From Ischnura elegans (Eukaryota; Arthropoda; Insecta; Odonata; Coenagrionidae): a stretch of DNA of 64,000 bases. Numbering within the stretch: the first letter of the stretch is position 1; every line of letters begins with the position of its first letter. Shown piece by piece: positions 22,116-33,600 of the stretch. Both the position numbers and the translations under genes were made by a program. The stretch covers positions 87,913,030 to 87,977,029 of the forward strand of contig NC_060246.1 of NCBI RefSeq assembly GCF_921293095.1, in the 5' to 3' direction. The notes under the pieces are model-generated. The model did not search any database and had not been told where the DNA came from. It saw only the letters and a program-made list of their open reading frames with translations.

Positions 22116-22442
22116 ATAACATCCTTCCGACACTCCTCAGCTCTTTTCGGTGGCCTGGCCGCCATTCTTCAATCCAACCGCGCCCGACACCCAGTCCATT
22201 GCGTAAACAATGGGAAAGGTCCTCGCCCCCTCCCCCTCCCCTGCCTGGTCACCATTTCCACCGCGCAATTCGCTGCACAGATCTTCCCTTACAGTTTTTA
22301 CTCCACTCTTCTCCCAAGTGGAACTAATTTACTGCATATATTTTTTTACTTTATTTTTATTTTTAATTTGCTGCAGTTTTCAAGCTTCACTCGGTGGAAC
22401 CACATAAATATTATATAATGCGAAATAAATCACTGTTTAATG

Positions 22443-22562
22443 TTCCAAAACACTTTATCATTCCGTCCTCGGGTTACAACCACTATATAGTCCATCATTA
22501 CCTATCTTAATGATTACTATATAGTAGTTAAAACCCAGGGTCGGAATAGTAAGGTTTTTTGG
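22443..22562. repeat. Foldback (long inverted repeat)
   Basis: Arms of about 55 bp (22443-22500 and 22508-22562), about 80 percent matched by eye, starting TTCCAAAA and sharing ACTATATAGT. The spacer is short. This fits a small foldback or MITE; no target duplication was identified. Confidence 0.75.
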
Positions 22563-24735
22563 AATATTACAAAGTGATACATTGCACCCTGTAATTTGAT
22601 GCAATTTTTATCTGTGTGAAGGTTTTTTTGTTACTTTAATGTGCTAATTATTCCATATTTCTTCAAAATTATTAATACCAGTATCGAAAATACATCGATA
22701 ATGTATTTAACTGTATGCAAATTTTATTTGCAGATCAAGGATTGGTAATTTCTTTAAGGGGATGGATAAAAAAACTCGCCCCTGTGATAAAAATTATTTG
22801 TATTTATTTAGAAAAAGCCACTAGATTTTTTAAAATGAAGGTATCCAGCATATACGCGGTAAAATCAGCGCAGGGGTCTATTTATAATCATTGTGAACAT
22901 AATAGATGAGGTGCCGCTAGTGAACTTGTAAATAACAGCTTTAATTATTTATATATTGCCACCATGATGTTCTTTACAAGAACGAGGATATAGACATTTT
23001 GTATTGGAAGGAGCGTTTAATACATTGGGATGCGGCGTAGAAGGCATTGCCCCACTTGCGTACATTTAAGGTTTCAATTTCCTATGTTAAAAAAGTTTTA
23101 GTACCTCATCTTTGTGAAGCAGGGAGAAATTCATCTGTAACAAAACGATAGGAGGTTCTTGTCCATTAGTTGGAGAGAACATTCGCTTTCCAATTCTCCT
23201 ACCTATTTTCATTTCAATTTTCAAATTACTATATTCGCCTAGCTTCAGCTTTTCCCGGAGACATTGATGTGGTACAGCAAAATATTGGTTATAAATAAGG
23301 GAATCTACAAAAAGGTAATGTAAAAACTACAAATACAAGCCATTCAATCATCAGCTAGTAGCTAAACATGGAAATATGTAAGTTTAACGATCGATCAGCG
23401 ATTGATAAATTTTGACAGCAGCAGAAATATAATTTAATCTGCGTTTAAAGGTTTTCATGTAATTCATGGTACCCTTTATGTTATAGCCTACGTGCATCCT
23501 GACGTCGAAGATGGTATGGTATGGTAAAATATTGGTTATCCGTGAGTGTAAATATAAAAAATTAAAAACAAAAGTTTGAATATAAGGCATTTCATCATAA
23601 ATTTTATGTTTCCATGGAAAGATGGCTGCTAAAGGGTCGATAAACGATTGCATAATTTTCGATGGTATGGAAAATAAAATCCTCTATAATTTTAATGCTT
23701 TGATTCTAGGTATTCCTCTTTATATCCAAGCCTACGTGCGTGCTATCATCCTCCCACGCCCTCTGCTTTTAAAAACCGATCGGGAAACCATCCCTTCCAT
23801 TTGATTGATTCCGCATTCTCCCAATGCCACCATCAATAGATCCCTTTCGCCCCCGCCCTTCAGTTTTTATTGCGGGACACTGTGTGTGGGAAGAGTTACG
23901 AGGGATTAAAAATGGGCACAATATATGTATGCACGAGTGTACAATCTTTTCCCGGAGAAAGGAAAGGATAGCGTTACGTTCTGAAAAGTGGTGGGGTGGA
24001 ATATGATCCAATAGGAGTGGCGCCTCTACGGTGGGAAACGATGCCTCTCTCTCTATGCTTCGGTGTTTGTATTTGAACTCTTATTTTTTGATTTTTCCAT
24101 TCTTCGAGATACGTGTATATGTGTGTGCGCTATATAGTGATTCACTTTTTTCCTCCACGCTGATGCTGGAAGTTTGTCTTTGACGATTGCTCCGCTTGTG
24201 CTATTTTTTTCTGCTGCTTCGACTCTTGCGTCATTCCCACGAAAGACTGCTGGGTAGCCATTTCGTAACAAGATATTCCCATCTCTGTTTTTCATTTATC
24301 ACTGACTTTTTCTTCGTCTTGGTATTTTATTAGACTACAGTGTTTTTTATCTAGCACGCACGTAGCTTCTCGATTGATTTTCACGTGCACCGAGGGAATG
24401 TGATTATTGGTGGGGGTAGAAAATTGGCTACTCCTCGCGAGAATCGTGTCCTATCCAATTTCGTTGCCCGTTGCTGTTAGTAAATATATCTAGATACATT
24501 GAGGTATTTTTCTCTGGAATCGTGACCGATTACGTATGATATGGTTTAAATAGCATTCCTCGGTCATTGCTTTTTTTGTGTACATTATATTTTGATTCAC
24601 CGTGGAATATTGAAACGTCTGCAAGCGATTCAGAAAACAATATCCCATTTCGCCAATATTTTTTGTTAATTTTATATACGTGATGACATTTTCGTCCCTG
24701 GATAAACCCTGGTGAATAGCCAGGCTAAGGTTTAT
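22563..24735. other. No gene recognised
   Basis: Only short frames without motifs. Two overlapping ORFs around 23770-24010 are antisense to each other and lack support. Confidence 0.45.
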
Positions 24736-24740
24736 CGGGG

Positions 24741-25040
24741 ATCGGGTTGGTGTGGTGGCAAGAGTGTTGGCTTCCCACCCCGTGGACTCGGGTTCAAATC
24801 CCGGAGGTGGCGGAAAATTTTGAGAGTGTGCCCGATCCCTGCTTGAATGTTTTGTGGAGGACATTTCAAGCACTACACTCCGTCCGTCGTGTAAGACGTT
24901 AAGCCGTGGTCCCATTGACGCCTTTCGTTAAGGGCACGTTAATGTCGACGCCGGGTTTCTCTCCACCCTTCCTTACCTACCGTTCCCTCATGGCGCAAAT
25001 GTCCTAATCTATCGGTCGCCTCCTTCAAATACCATAACAA
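24741..25040 (+). mobile_element. tRNA-derived SINE, copy 1
   Basis: The head GTTGGTGTGGTGGCAAGAG with a perfect B box GGTTCAAATCC (24791-24801) is followed by a roughly 200-bp body ending CCTCCTTCAAATACCATA. The body is shared with 59322-59570, including CCCGATCCCTGCTTGA and CGGGTTTCTCTCC. The two copies define a SINE family of about 250-300 bp. Confidence 0.8.
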
Positions 25041-26148
25041 TAATCGGGAATAACGCACGAAAAGTATATTTAATTGGTTTCTACCCTTTTTTGATGCATC
25101 TAAAGTTAATATTTTGATATGATGCTATTTTTTGTTACAAATTAGGGATGAAATTGAGTTCTGAAAGGTCTAATATTCATGCAATACATTATCTTCCTCT
25201 GCATTATCATATGCAAATTAAAGGTTGCTTTGAGGACACCAGTGGAAGTTCTCTCAATTAGGCTTTAGTAAATTTTTGTGCCAAGTAAGAATTCTCTCGA
25301 AGAAAGAAAGCTAGTGCTAGGTAGAAGAAAGTTAAGTAGTTTCTCCATTGACTTTGTATCCAGAAGCTAACATCAAGCTTAACGGTAGTAGTATCCACAT
25401 TGAATTGTCATGAAAAAGCCAACAAAAATTCACTCAGTTATTTTCCGTACCATATATGTAATTGAGCGGTTTGAATTTCAAAGAGTTTTTTTCTGTGTTG
25501 GACGACTGGGTGGTTTAATTAGATGAACGTCTAAACTGTCTTAATCGTCTGCGAATGTTTGGGATAGCACGCATGAGGGCTAGGCACGCTATTCCATATG
25601 AAGTTTCTTTTCAAAATTATGCATTAATGGATGAATTGATTGCCTATGAGTAAAAATTCAATAACCCCGGTCCATTTTGTAACGAAGCCTACTTCCGTAT
25701 TATCGTGCACTATATTATTGTATGTGATAAATTTGTGTCAAAAAGTGTATTGCTGTTTCTGATAAGTTGGTGAGACGTTCAATTTTTTAAATTACGTCTT
25801 ATTCTTACTCTTTTTCCACGAAAATTTCAAAAGAGGATCCTTAAGTCGGCCTCTAAATGTGTTGTCACCCACCGCGCATTAAAAAATAGGTTTACAAAAG
25901 TCGCCACTCGCGTCTCTGACGGACTTATTGAAATGAGTTTCATGAGGAAATACGGTATATTAACTGAAATTTAGGCATAATATGATGTGATCTATCAAAT
26001 GCATAACTTTATAATGCTACTCCTCGCAATCACGAACATTAAAATGCAAAACATTGGAAAAAAAGTGGATCGCATTGCACTCATCACCGCTCCGCGGCCT
26101 TTTTTGAAAACCGATTAAAATGCGAACGAAATGGCAACAGAAATCAGC
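25041..26148. other. No gene recognised
   Basis: AT-rich; no supportable ORF or repeat. Confidence 0.5.
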
Positions 26149-26149
26149 T

Positions 26150-26530
26150 TTATATGGTATTAATGAAATACACTTTGTTACTTCCACAAAATTCACAGAT
26201 TTTCTATTTATTACCGGTTTCGGCTATTACACCATTTTCAAATACATACAGTACATGGTGGAGGCAGGTATATATATATAGTGGTTGTTGATGTGGGGGT
26301 GGGGGAAAAGGTTTGGATTCAAGCTGGGATTGGTAATTCGTGGAAAAGATCAACAACCACTGCATATATACCTGCCCCCACCATATATTGTATGTATTTG
26401 AAAATGGTGTAATAGCCGAAACCGGTAATAAATAGAAACCATGTTACGCCAACCACCATCGCATTTATCGAAACTCTGTGAATTTTGTGGTAGTAACAAA
26501 GTGTATTTCATTATTAATATGGAGCCCTTC
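26150..26530. repeat. Large foldback element
   Basis: Inverted arms of about 150-180 bp (26150-26300 and 26345-26530) share AATGAAATACACTTTGTTAC, the ACCGGTTTCGGCTATTACAC block and AACAACCACT. The loop of about 45 bp is G-rich. The right arm has a roughly 35-bp insertion relative to the left. No coding capacity. Confidence 0.85.
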
Positions 26531-27980
26531 CACCACGTAAAAGCTTCAAGTTTCAATTTAATTTTATATGGGATGGAATCGGGCCTCCTCTATGCTTTTT
26601 TTCATTCGCCGTCGCTCTCTCCACCCTTCTTCATCTCTTTATCTTTCTCTCATCTCTCTCTTGAAGTCCATCCCGCTTTTCTGCCGCCCTAATTCCACTC
26701 TTGGTCGTCTTCTATTCGTTTCCACGTGCTTTCCTCTCCTCCCTCACGTTGTCCACCCCAGTGTGCCTATCCCTTTATTTCTCGGCCCCTCGGGGTTGCT
26801 TTAACCACTTTGGCAATGGGCTTCTTTGTGACGCCGAGGAACGTTTTCGTGTGGGGCCATTTAGGATGGGATGAGACTCGGTCAAGCATTTAAGGGGAGA
26901 GTTTACCCGTGAGCAAAACGCTGAGATGCAAATAGGAAATGATCCTGAACGCTTTGGGCTGATTGCCTGCAATTAAGCGTGTGAATAAAAAGTTGATTGC
27001 AACATTCCACTGACCTATCTCGTGAGGCAATTAATCCAAAATCGAATGATGTGTTGCTTATAATATTTCCCTTCTCCAATATCGGCTCTTGAAGTAGATA
27101 AGAAAGTCGTTTGGAAATGTTAAGTATCCCCGATTTTTCTTCATGTTGTCTTTTTATTAAGCTGAAGGGAAAAGTAAATAATATCCCTCTGAATGCTCTC
27201 TTTAAGTTATTTAGGATGATGGTCAACTGTTGTAATTTTTGATGTAATTATTGGTGTCGATTGGTGTCCATGTAATCCAAAGGGTACCATATTTAAATGA
27301 GGTTGTTCATAATATTTTCCTCCATTAATGAGGTATCTTTTATTAAATAAGAAAGTCGTTTGTAAATATTGTACACCCTACGTTTTTCTCCATAATTATG
27401 TGATCTTAAGATTAAACTAAAGGCATAAGTATATTACATCCATCTGGATATCTCTAAGTTCATCAGGGTGATGACCGACTGTTGAAACATCTTATCGGCA
27501 ATCACTAACACTTATACCACTGGTCAGCATAGATTTGTCCTTGAGACATTGTTGGATGATCTTAGATGTATATTTTGCGCTAATTCCGAATATGTGTTTA
27601 GATTCTTTCTATCACGTCTAGTTTTCTAAGGACAGCTAATAATTTAATTCATTTGAATATCTTGATAGCATGAGCAGTTGAAAATTAAACTTACTTGCCA
27701 AAATATGTTGTTCTACGATGTCATGCTTTCCCATCCGATCAAAACATGTTTAAACTTGCACTTTCGTATCGTTTTTTTCAAAGCAATGCTGAATCAGCTG
27801 CCATTTCACATAAGTATGGGACCAATCATCGGTGCATGAAGACGTTTATTTCTTTTTCTGAAGATGGTTTGAGAATTTCGTTGCTCGCAAAAAATGACAG
27901 CTTATTACATAGTGATCTCTGGGAAGTGGTTTAGCTTTCATCAGGCCTAGATAGTGCGTTACCCATCCTAATGACTTTTG
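26531..27980. other. No gene recognised
   Basis: Pyrimidine-rich 26580-26780, then AT-rich. The 79-codon plus-strand ORF at 27695-27934 directly precedes the pseudogene below and could be its 5' part, but no family match could be read. Confidence 0.4.
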
Positions 27981-27984
27981 GTTC

Positions 27985-29590
27985 ATGTGTGGTGAAATTT
28001 ATTTTAAGGCTCAAATGCGGAACATTACTCCCTTTTTGAGACAGTATTATAAGCTATATTCTGACTGTCTCTTTGTTATCCAAGGTAAAGGATGGGCTTC
28101 CGATATGATGTGTGGCACCTATGTAAGGCTTCCTTCTGGTTGGACTAAGGGAAGACGTCAGATGAATTTTGCCGTTCCCATGATTTGGCGGGATCCCAAG
28201 GATCATTTTTGAGGCAGTTATTTTTGTTTGAAAAATGAAAGAAATTATTTTGAAGTCAAAACACGCAGTAACATATCCAAATAACTTGGAATCAGCGATA
28301 CTACCGAACCCTTACTCTGAAAATTTAGATGTTCCGGATCCAATTGATTATGTTAATCTTAGTGAAGATTCAGAAAGTAATCAATACCGTGAGAGTGAAG
28401 GATTTGGAAACTAAAAGAACCCAAATTTTGGACCGAGTACATCCGATGGACGTTATTTTACAACAAAAGAGAATTTAAATGATCTAGGGCGTAATTTAAA
28501 TTTGTCCAAAAGGCAGAAATCTTAATATCACGATTAAAGAGTTGGAAATTGCTGGATCCAAATACGAAAATTTCCATGTATCGATCTCGCCATGACGAAT
28601 TTAAATATTTTTTCTCAAGAACACAACTTTACTTTTTGGAATGATGTTCTCTTTGTTATGGATACTCTTAATTTTGAATTCAACACAAATGATTGGCGTT
28701 AGTTCATTGATTCCTCCAAGGTTATTTAAAGCTCCCCTCAATAATGATAGCTCATGGAACTAGCATGAAAGAATCTTATGAGAATATGCAGTTACTATGC
28801 ATTAGAAAAAATCACTACGAAAAATATAAGTGGAAAATTTGTGGCGACTTGCAAGTAATTACGATGTTACTAGGATAACAGCTTAGCTACACGAAATATT
28901 GTTGCTTCATCTGCGAGTGGGATATCAGAATCAGAAAAAAGCATTAGGTCCTTGAAAAAAATTGGCAGGAAGATAAATTACTCACTCCTGGATCCAACAA
29001 TGTTCTTTTTCAGCCTTAGGTAGATCCGAAAAATATTCTTTCACCACCTCTACATATTAAATGAGGACTTTTTAAAATTTTGTGAAATCCATGGATAGAA
29101 ATGTTGCTGGTTTTGCTTATTTGAAAGAGAAATTCCCTAAAGTCAGTGAGGCAAAGATCGAAGAAGGAATTTGTATTGGGCCACAGATTAGAAATTGCTG
29201 AAGTATTTGGAATTTCAACAGCACTGAATTCAATGGAAAAGCGCATCCAGCGCATTCAAAAATGTATTTGAACATTTCCTCGGTAATATCATGGCTGACA
29301 ATTATCATGATCTGGTGGCTTATCTAATTAAATCGTACCAAAAAATGGGTTGCAATATGATTTTGAACGTTCACTTTCTCGACTCACACCTTGACCTTTT
29401 TTCCACCAAACCGCGGCGCTGTTAGTGATGAACGCAGTAAGCGTTTCCACCAGTAAAATACAAAAAATGGCACGAATTCAGCAACATGTTATCAGATTAT
29501 TGCTGAACACTGAATAGAAACTTGCCAGTTGTTAAATATGCGAGAAAATCCTATGAAAATACCTGATTTTTCACATTTTTTAAAGTCACG
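27985..29590 (+). pseudogene. Decayed copy of a widespread uncharacterised protein family
   Basis: Successive frames on the plus strand match, from memory, a multicopy protein found in many arthropod and hydrozoan genomes, usually annotated as uncharacterised. In order: FLRQYYKLYSDCLFV, then MNFAVPMIWRDPKDHF, a KSKHAVTYPN-like segment, FTFWNDVLFVMDTLNFEFNT with WRxFIDSSK, WKICGDLQVITMLLG, YTKYCCFICEWD, FVKSMDRNVAGFAYLKEKFP followed by KVSEAKIEEGICIGPQIRN, and finally FFPPNRGAVSDERSKRFHQ. The fixed order over 1.6 kb excludes chance. Numerous frameshifts and stops make it a pseudogene. It has no introns, consistent with a dispersed mobile or retrocopied sequence. The biochemical role of the family is not known to me. 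The Cys pairs (ICGD, CCFICEWD) hint at metal binding. Confidence 0.8.
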
Positions 29591-29599
29591 ATACGATTA

Positions 29600-30325
29600 A
29601 TTTGCTGATATATCCTTGAGCCCTTATTTAATCCGCTTGTCCTAAAAAAACTGAACGTCATAGAAAAAACCTGATCCCAGATTTGGAATCAGCACAAAAA
29701 AAACACCTTTAGGATCACCCAACAGCATGTATAGGACAGAAAGAAAAGTTTTTTTTGTTGACCAGTGTACTTAGTTGAAAATCCGAGAAAAGTTAAAAAA
29801 TCTGCTTTTAGTGGGAAAATCTACTTGCTTATATCAGTTTTATATGATGACTCATTTTTTGTCTGTAAAAAATGGGCTCTCCTCTCCAAATCTTGATTAC
29901 ATTAAATAAGAAGCATTGATTAATTTATATGCCGTTTAGTGGATTAACAATATAAAATGGGGAATTTTTTTATGAAAGTGTGCACAGTAAAAAGGTCACT
30001 GAAGTGATACATGGCGAGTAAAAAACGGTACAATTTGTTTTCATGGAAAAGAAACTCAACCTCGGAAAGAGATGGAGTTGTTCAAACCATGTGGTTGATC
30101 TCCGCAAATTGATAAAGTATATTCGTGTCTGATTTTAAAGGGAAAAGTGACTGGAAGGTACGTTACTCGCAATTAAACGGCTTTATTATCGTGCTCCACA
30201 CGATAGGCAAACTGTGAACGATGTGGTTCTCTCTCTGGGTGGAAATTCATCGCGAGGCATTTTTTTCTCAATCCTGTGGCATGTCTTGTTCCAATTACGC
30301 TCAGGAGGGACTGCTTCATCGAAAG
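29600..30325. other. Flank of the LTR retrotransposon insertion
   Basis: No gene recognised. It ends with AGTG, the left copy of the retrotransposon target duplication. Confidence 0.5.
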
Positions 30326-30329
30326 AGTG

Positions 30330-30522
30330 TGTAGCGCCGGTTCGCTGGAGAAGGATATTCAAAATAACGTTCGCTCACTTCGAGGTTCAAACCACGACTC
30401 CTTTATTCTCTCTCTTTTACAACGGGCCCCAAAGCCCTTCTCTCGTTGAGGGCTTCCCGCCCCCACCTCCTGGGTTTCCCCCAAGAGTCCATGTCCTGAG
30501 CAGCCGACAGCGCTCGGCTACA
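30330..30522 (-). repeat. 3' LTR
   Basis: 193 bp, identical by eye to 35440-35632. It contains a GAATAAAGG stretch (reverse complement of CCTTTATTC) that can serve as the poly(A) signal on the element's strand. Confidence 0.95.
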
Positions 30523-30538
30523 CTGCCCCCTCCTTTCA
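30523..30538 (-). promoter_or_regulatory. Polypurine tract
   Basis: The minus strand reads GAAAGGAGGGGGCAG immediately before the 3' LTR. This is the expected position and composition for plus-strand DNA priming. Confidence 0.85.
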
Positions 30539-30682
30539 AAGGCGTCGCGCCCTCGCGACGGTCAGCATAGCGGGAACCTTCGCTGTCTTCGGACCTGGGA
30601 AAGTTGGCGCCTTTATCTCCTTACCTCTGAAACGAAAGGAAAAGAAAGGAGACCACCCCCCACCCCCGGAATTACTCCTTCC

Positions 30683-33600
30683 TCAGAGGCCAGCTTGAAA
30701 CCTTTGCGGTTCTCTCGTCACCCGTCTGGGATATCGCATGGTCGGCTCAATAACCGCTTCAGCTGGTGGCTCCTCTCTCGCTGCCGGAGTCGCTTGGCCC
30801 TCATGTGTTGGTGGAATGGAGAAAAACTTCCATCCACCCCCTCCGCGGACGACAGGTTTTTCCCTCGCTGTCTCGGCCTCTCTTGGCCCATCTTTTGTCT
30901 CTTCAACTCCGTCCGTATTATCACATTCCTTTTCCGTGTCTCCTCCCGGTCTTTCCTCCCACCTTTTGAGTCGGTTGAAGTGTACCACTAGGCGGCGGCG
31001 AGGATTATCCACCTTCTTCACTCGGTACGTGACCTCGGACAATTTCCGTATGATTTGGAAAGGACCCGTCCAGGGGCGATGGAATTTGCGACACTTCCCT
31101 CTTGCCGTAGCGGGATCGTGGAGCCATACCCTTTCCCCTTCCTCAAAGGGTGCACCGTGACACCGGCGGTCGTATTGTTCTTTTTGCCGGAGGTGGGCCG
31201 ACCCAAGCCTCTGTCGTGCGAGATCATGGGCTTTCTCGAGGCTCTCTCGCAAGCGTCTCACAAAGTCGCCTTCTTTCGCCACCCCCCTCTGCACGTCAGG
31301 GATCCCCCACTCTAACTCGATGGGAAGGCGCACTTCTCTCCCAAACATAAGAAAATAAGGTGTAAATCCTGTGCTGCTGTGTTTGGCCGACCGATAGGCT
31401 AGCATGACGGAATCCAAATGCTCATCCCATTCGGATTCCATATCCGTCCACTGGCTCAACATAGCTAATAATGTTCTATTGAACCGCTCGACTTGGCCGT
31501 CCGACTGTGGGTGGTAGGGTGATGTTCTTGTTTTTACCGCCCCAATCACTTTACACATCTCTTGGAAGAGGCGGGATTCGAATTGGCGTCCTTGATCAGT
31601 ATGGATTTCCCGTGGCACTCCCCACCTGCACACGAAGCCCTTAACATGATGCGCCACTGTTTCCGCCTCTTGGTTATGCATGGCATACGCTTCGGTCCAC
31701 TTGGTGAACTCATCAGCGACCACCAATATATATTTATTTCCCAACTTTGTTTGAGGAAGTGGTCCTAAAATGTCCATGGAAATCCTTTCCATCGGTCCTC
31801 CCGTCGGGCAATGACCCAGTGGTGCTCGTTGCTGGTGAGGCGGGGATTTCCGACGCGAACAATCTTCACACGTGCGGCACCAAATTTCCACGTCTTTTGT
31901 GTATCCGGGCCAATAGTAGCGCTCTCTCACTTTACCTAGAGTTTTCTCATACCCTAAATGGCCTCCGACGGGCGAATCGTGCAAAGCCCGAAGAATTTCG
32001 TCCCTCGCCTCAGCAGGGACAATTATCTGTAAACGTTCGGCGTCTCTTCCTTCTTCTTCCCACCTTCGGAAGAGAGCCCCATCCTTAAACACTAGCCTAT
32101 CCCATTGTGTCCACAAAGCCTTCGCCTTCGGGCAGTCACCCCTCCTCTCTCCCTCGGACGGCCGAATTCCAGCTTCGAGTGCTTCCATTACCCTTCTCAG
32201 CACGGGGTCTTTGCTTTGCCTCTCCCTCACGCTTTCACTGGGGGCCTCTAAGACGGCGTCGATTTCCGCTGAAATCAGCTCCCCCTCTCCCCGAGCGCAC
32301 TGTTTACAAACAGACCGGGATAAACCGTCGGCATTTCCATGTTTGTTTCCCGGCCGATGCACCACTAAAAAGTCATACTCCGACAATTGCTCAAGCCAGC
32401 GAGCAACTTGTCCTTCCGGTTCTCGAAACGATCTCAACCACTGTAGGGAATTATGATCGGTGCGCACCACAAACCGTTTGCCTAATAAATATTGGCGAAA
32501 ATGGCGGGTAGAATTGACTACCGCCAAAAGTTCACGCCTCGTCACACAATATTGTTTTTCGGCGCGTGAGAGCGTCCGACTATAATAGGCCACAACCCTT
32601 TCCTCGCCTTCCTGTCTCTGGCTGAGTACGGCCCCGATACCCATCCCGCTAGCGTCACAGTCGAGCGTAAATTCGCAGTCCATCCGCGGGAAGGCCAAAA
32701 TCGGTGAACACGTTAGCTTTCGCTTAAGAGTCTGAAAGGCGTCTTCACATTCTGCACTCCATTTAAATAAGGCATGCTTTTCGGTCAACCTGTGAAGGGG
32801 GCAGGCTATCTGTGAAAAGTCTCTAATGAACCGCCTGTAGTAAGACACAGTTCCTAGGAACGCCCTAAGCTCCTCAAGGGATGCTGGAGATCGCCATTGT
32901 GTGATCGCGGCAATTTTATCAGGATCCGTCGCAACACCATTTTTGGAGACTATATGGCCTAAAAATTTCACAGATGGTTTCATGATTTGGCACTTCTCAG
33001 GCTTAATTTTCAGTCCCGCCTTCCTTAGGCGTATCAACACATCTGTTAGCCTTTCTACGTGCTCCCTAAAATCCCTTCCGAAAATTATGACGTCATCCAA
33101 GTACACCAAACAAGACCTCCACTGTGCACCCGCGAGCACTAGGTCCATTAGTCTTTGGAATGTACTGGGTCCGTTGCACAATCCGAAGGGCAGCACTTTA
33201 AACTGATATAGACCGTCACCAGTGGTAAAGGCTGTCTTTTCTCGATCAACTTCCGCGACCTCGCACTGCCAGTATCCTGACGCCATATCTATTGTGGAGA
33301 AAGCTGTTGCGCCGGCGAGCGAATCGAGAATGTCGTCCATGCGGGGGAGGGGATAAGCATCTTTGTGAGTCACGGAATTCAGACGCCTATAATCAACGCA
33401 AAATCGCGTCGATCCGTCTTTCTTTTTCACAAGGACGATCGGTGAACTCCAAGGAGATGATGATTCTTCGATTATATCGTCCCTCATCATTTCCTCTACG
33501 ATTCGTCGCACTTCTCCGCGTCTGTGGATTGGCAATCGCCTGGGAGGTTGCCGAATCGGGGACACATCACTAGTCTCTATTGTGTGCTTAAGAATGTTTG

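Noticed and set aside
21480..22133. 217-codon Pro/Ser-rich ORF on the minus strand
   Set aside because: Arises from the C-rich complement of a G-rich tract; two other frames over the same bases are also open, and there is no domain.
24490..24915. 141-codon minus-strand ORF
   Set aside because: Its middle part is the antisense of the SINE head (PPPPGFEPESTGWEANTLAT), a common false peptide.
30214..30570. 118-codon plus-strand ORF entering the LTR
   Set aside because: Crosses the retrotransposon boundary, so it cannot be an ancestral gene.
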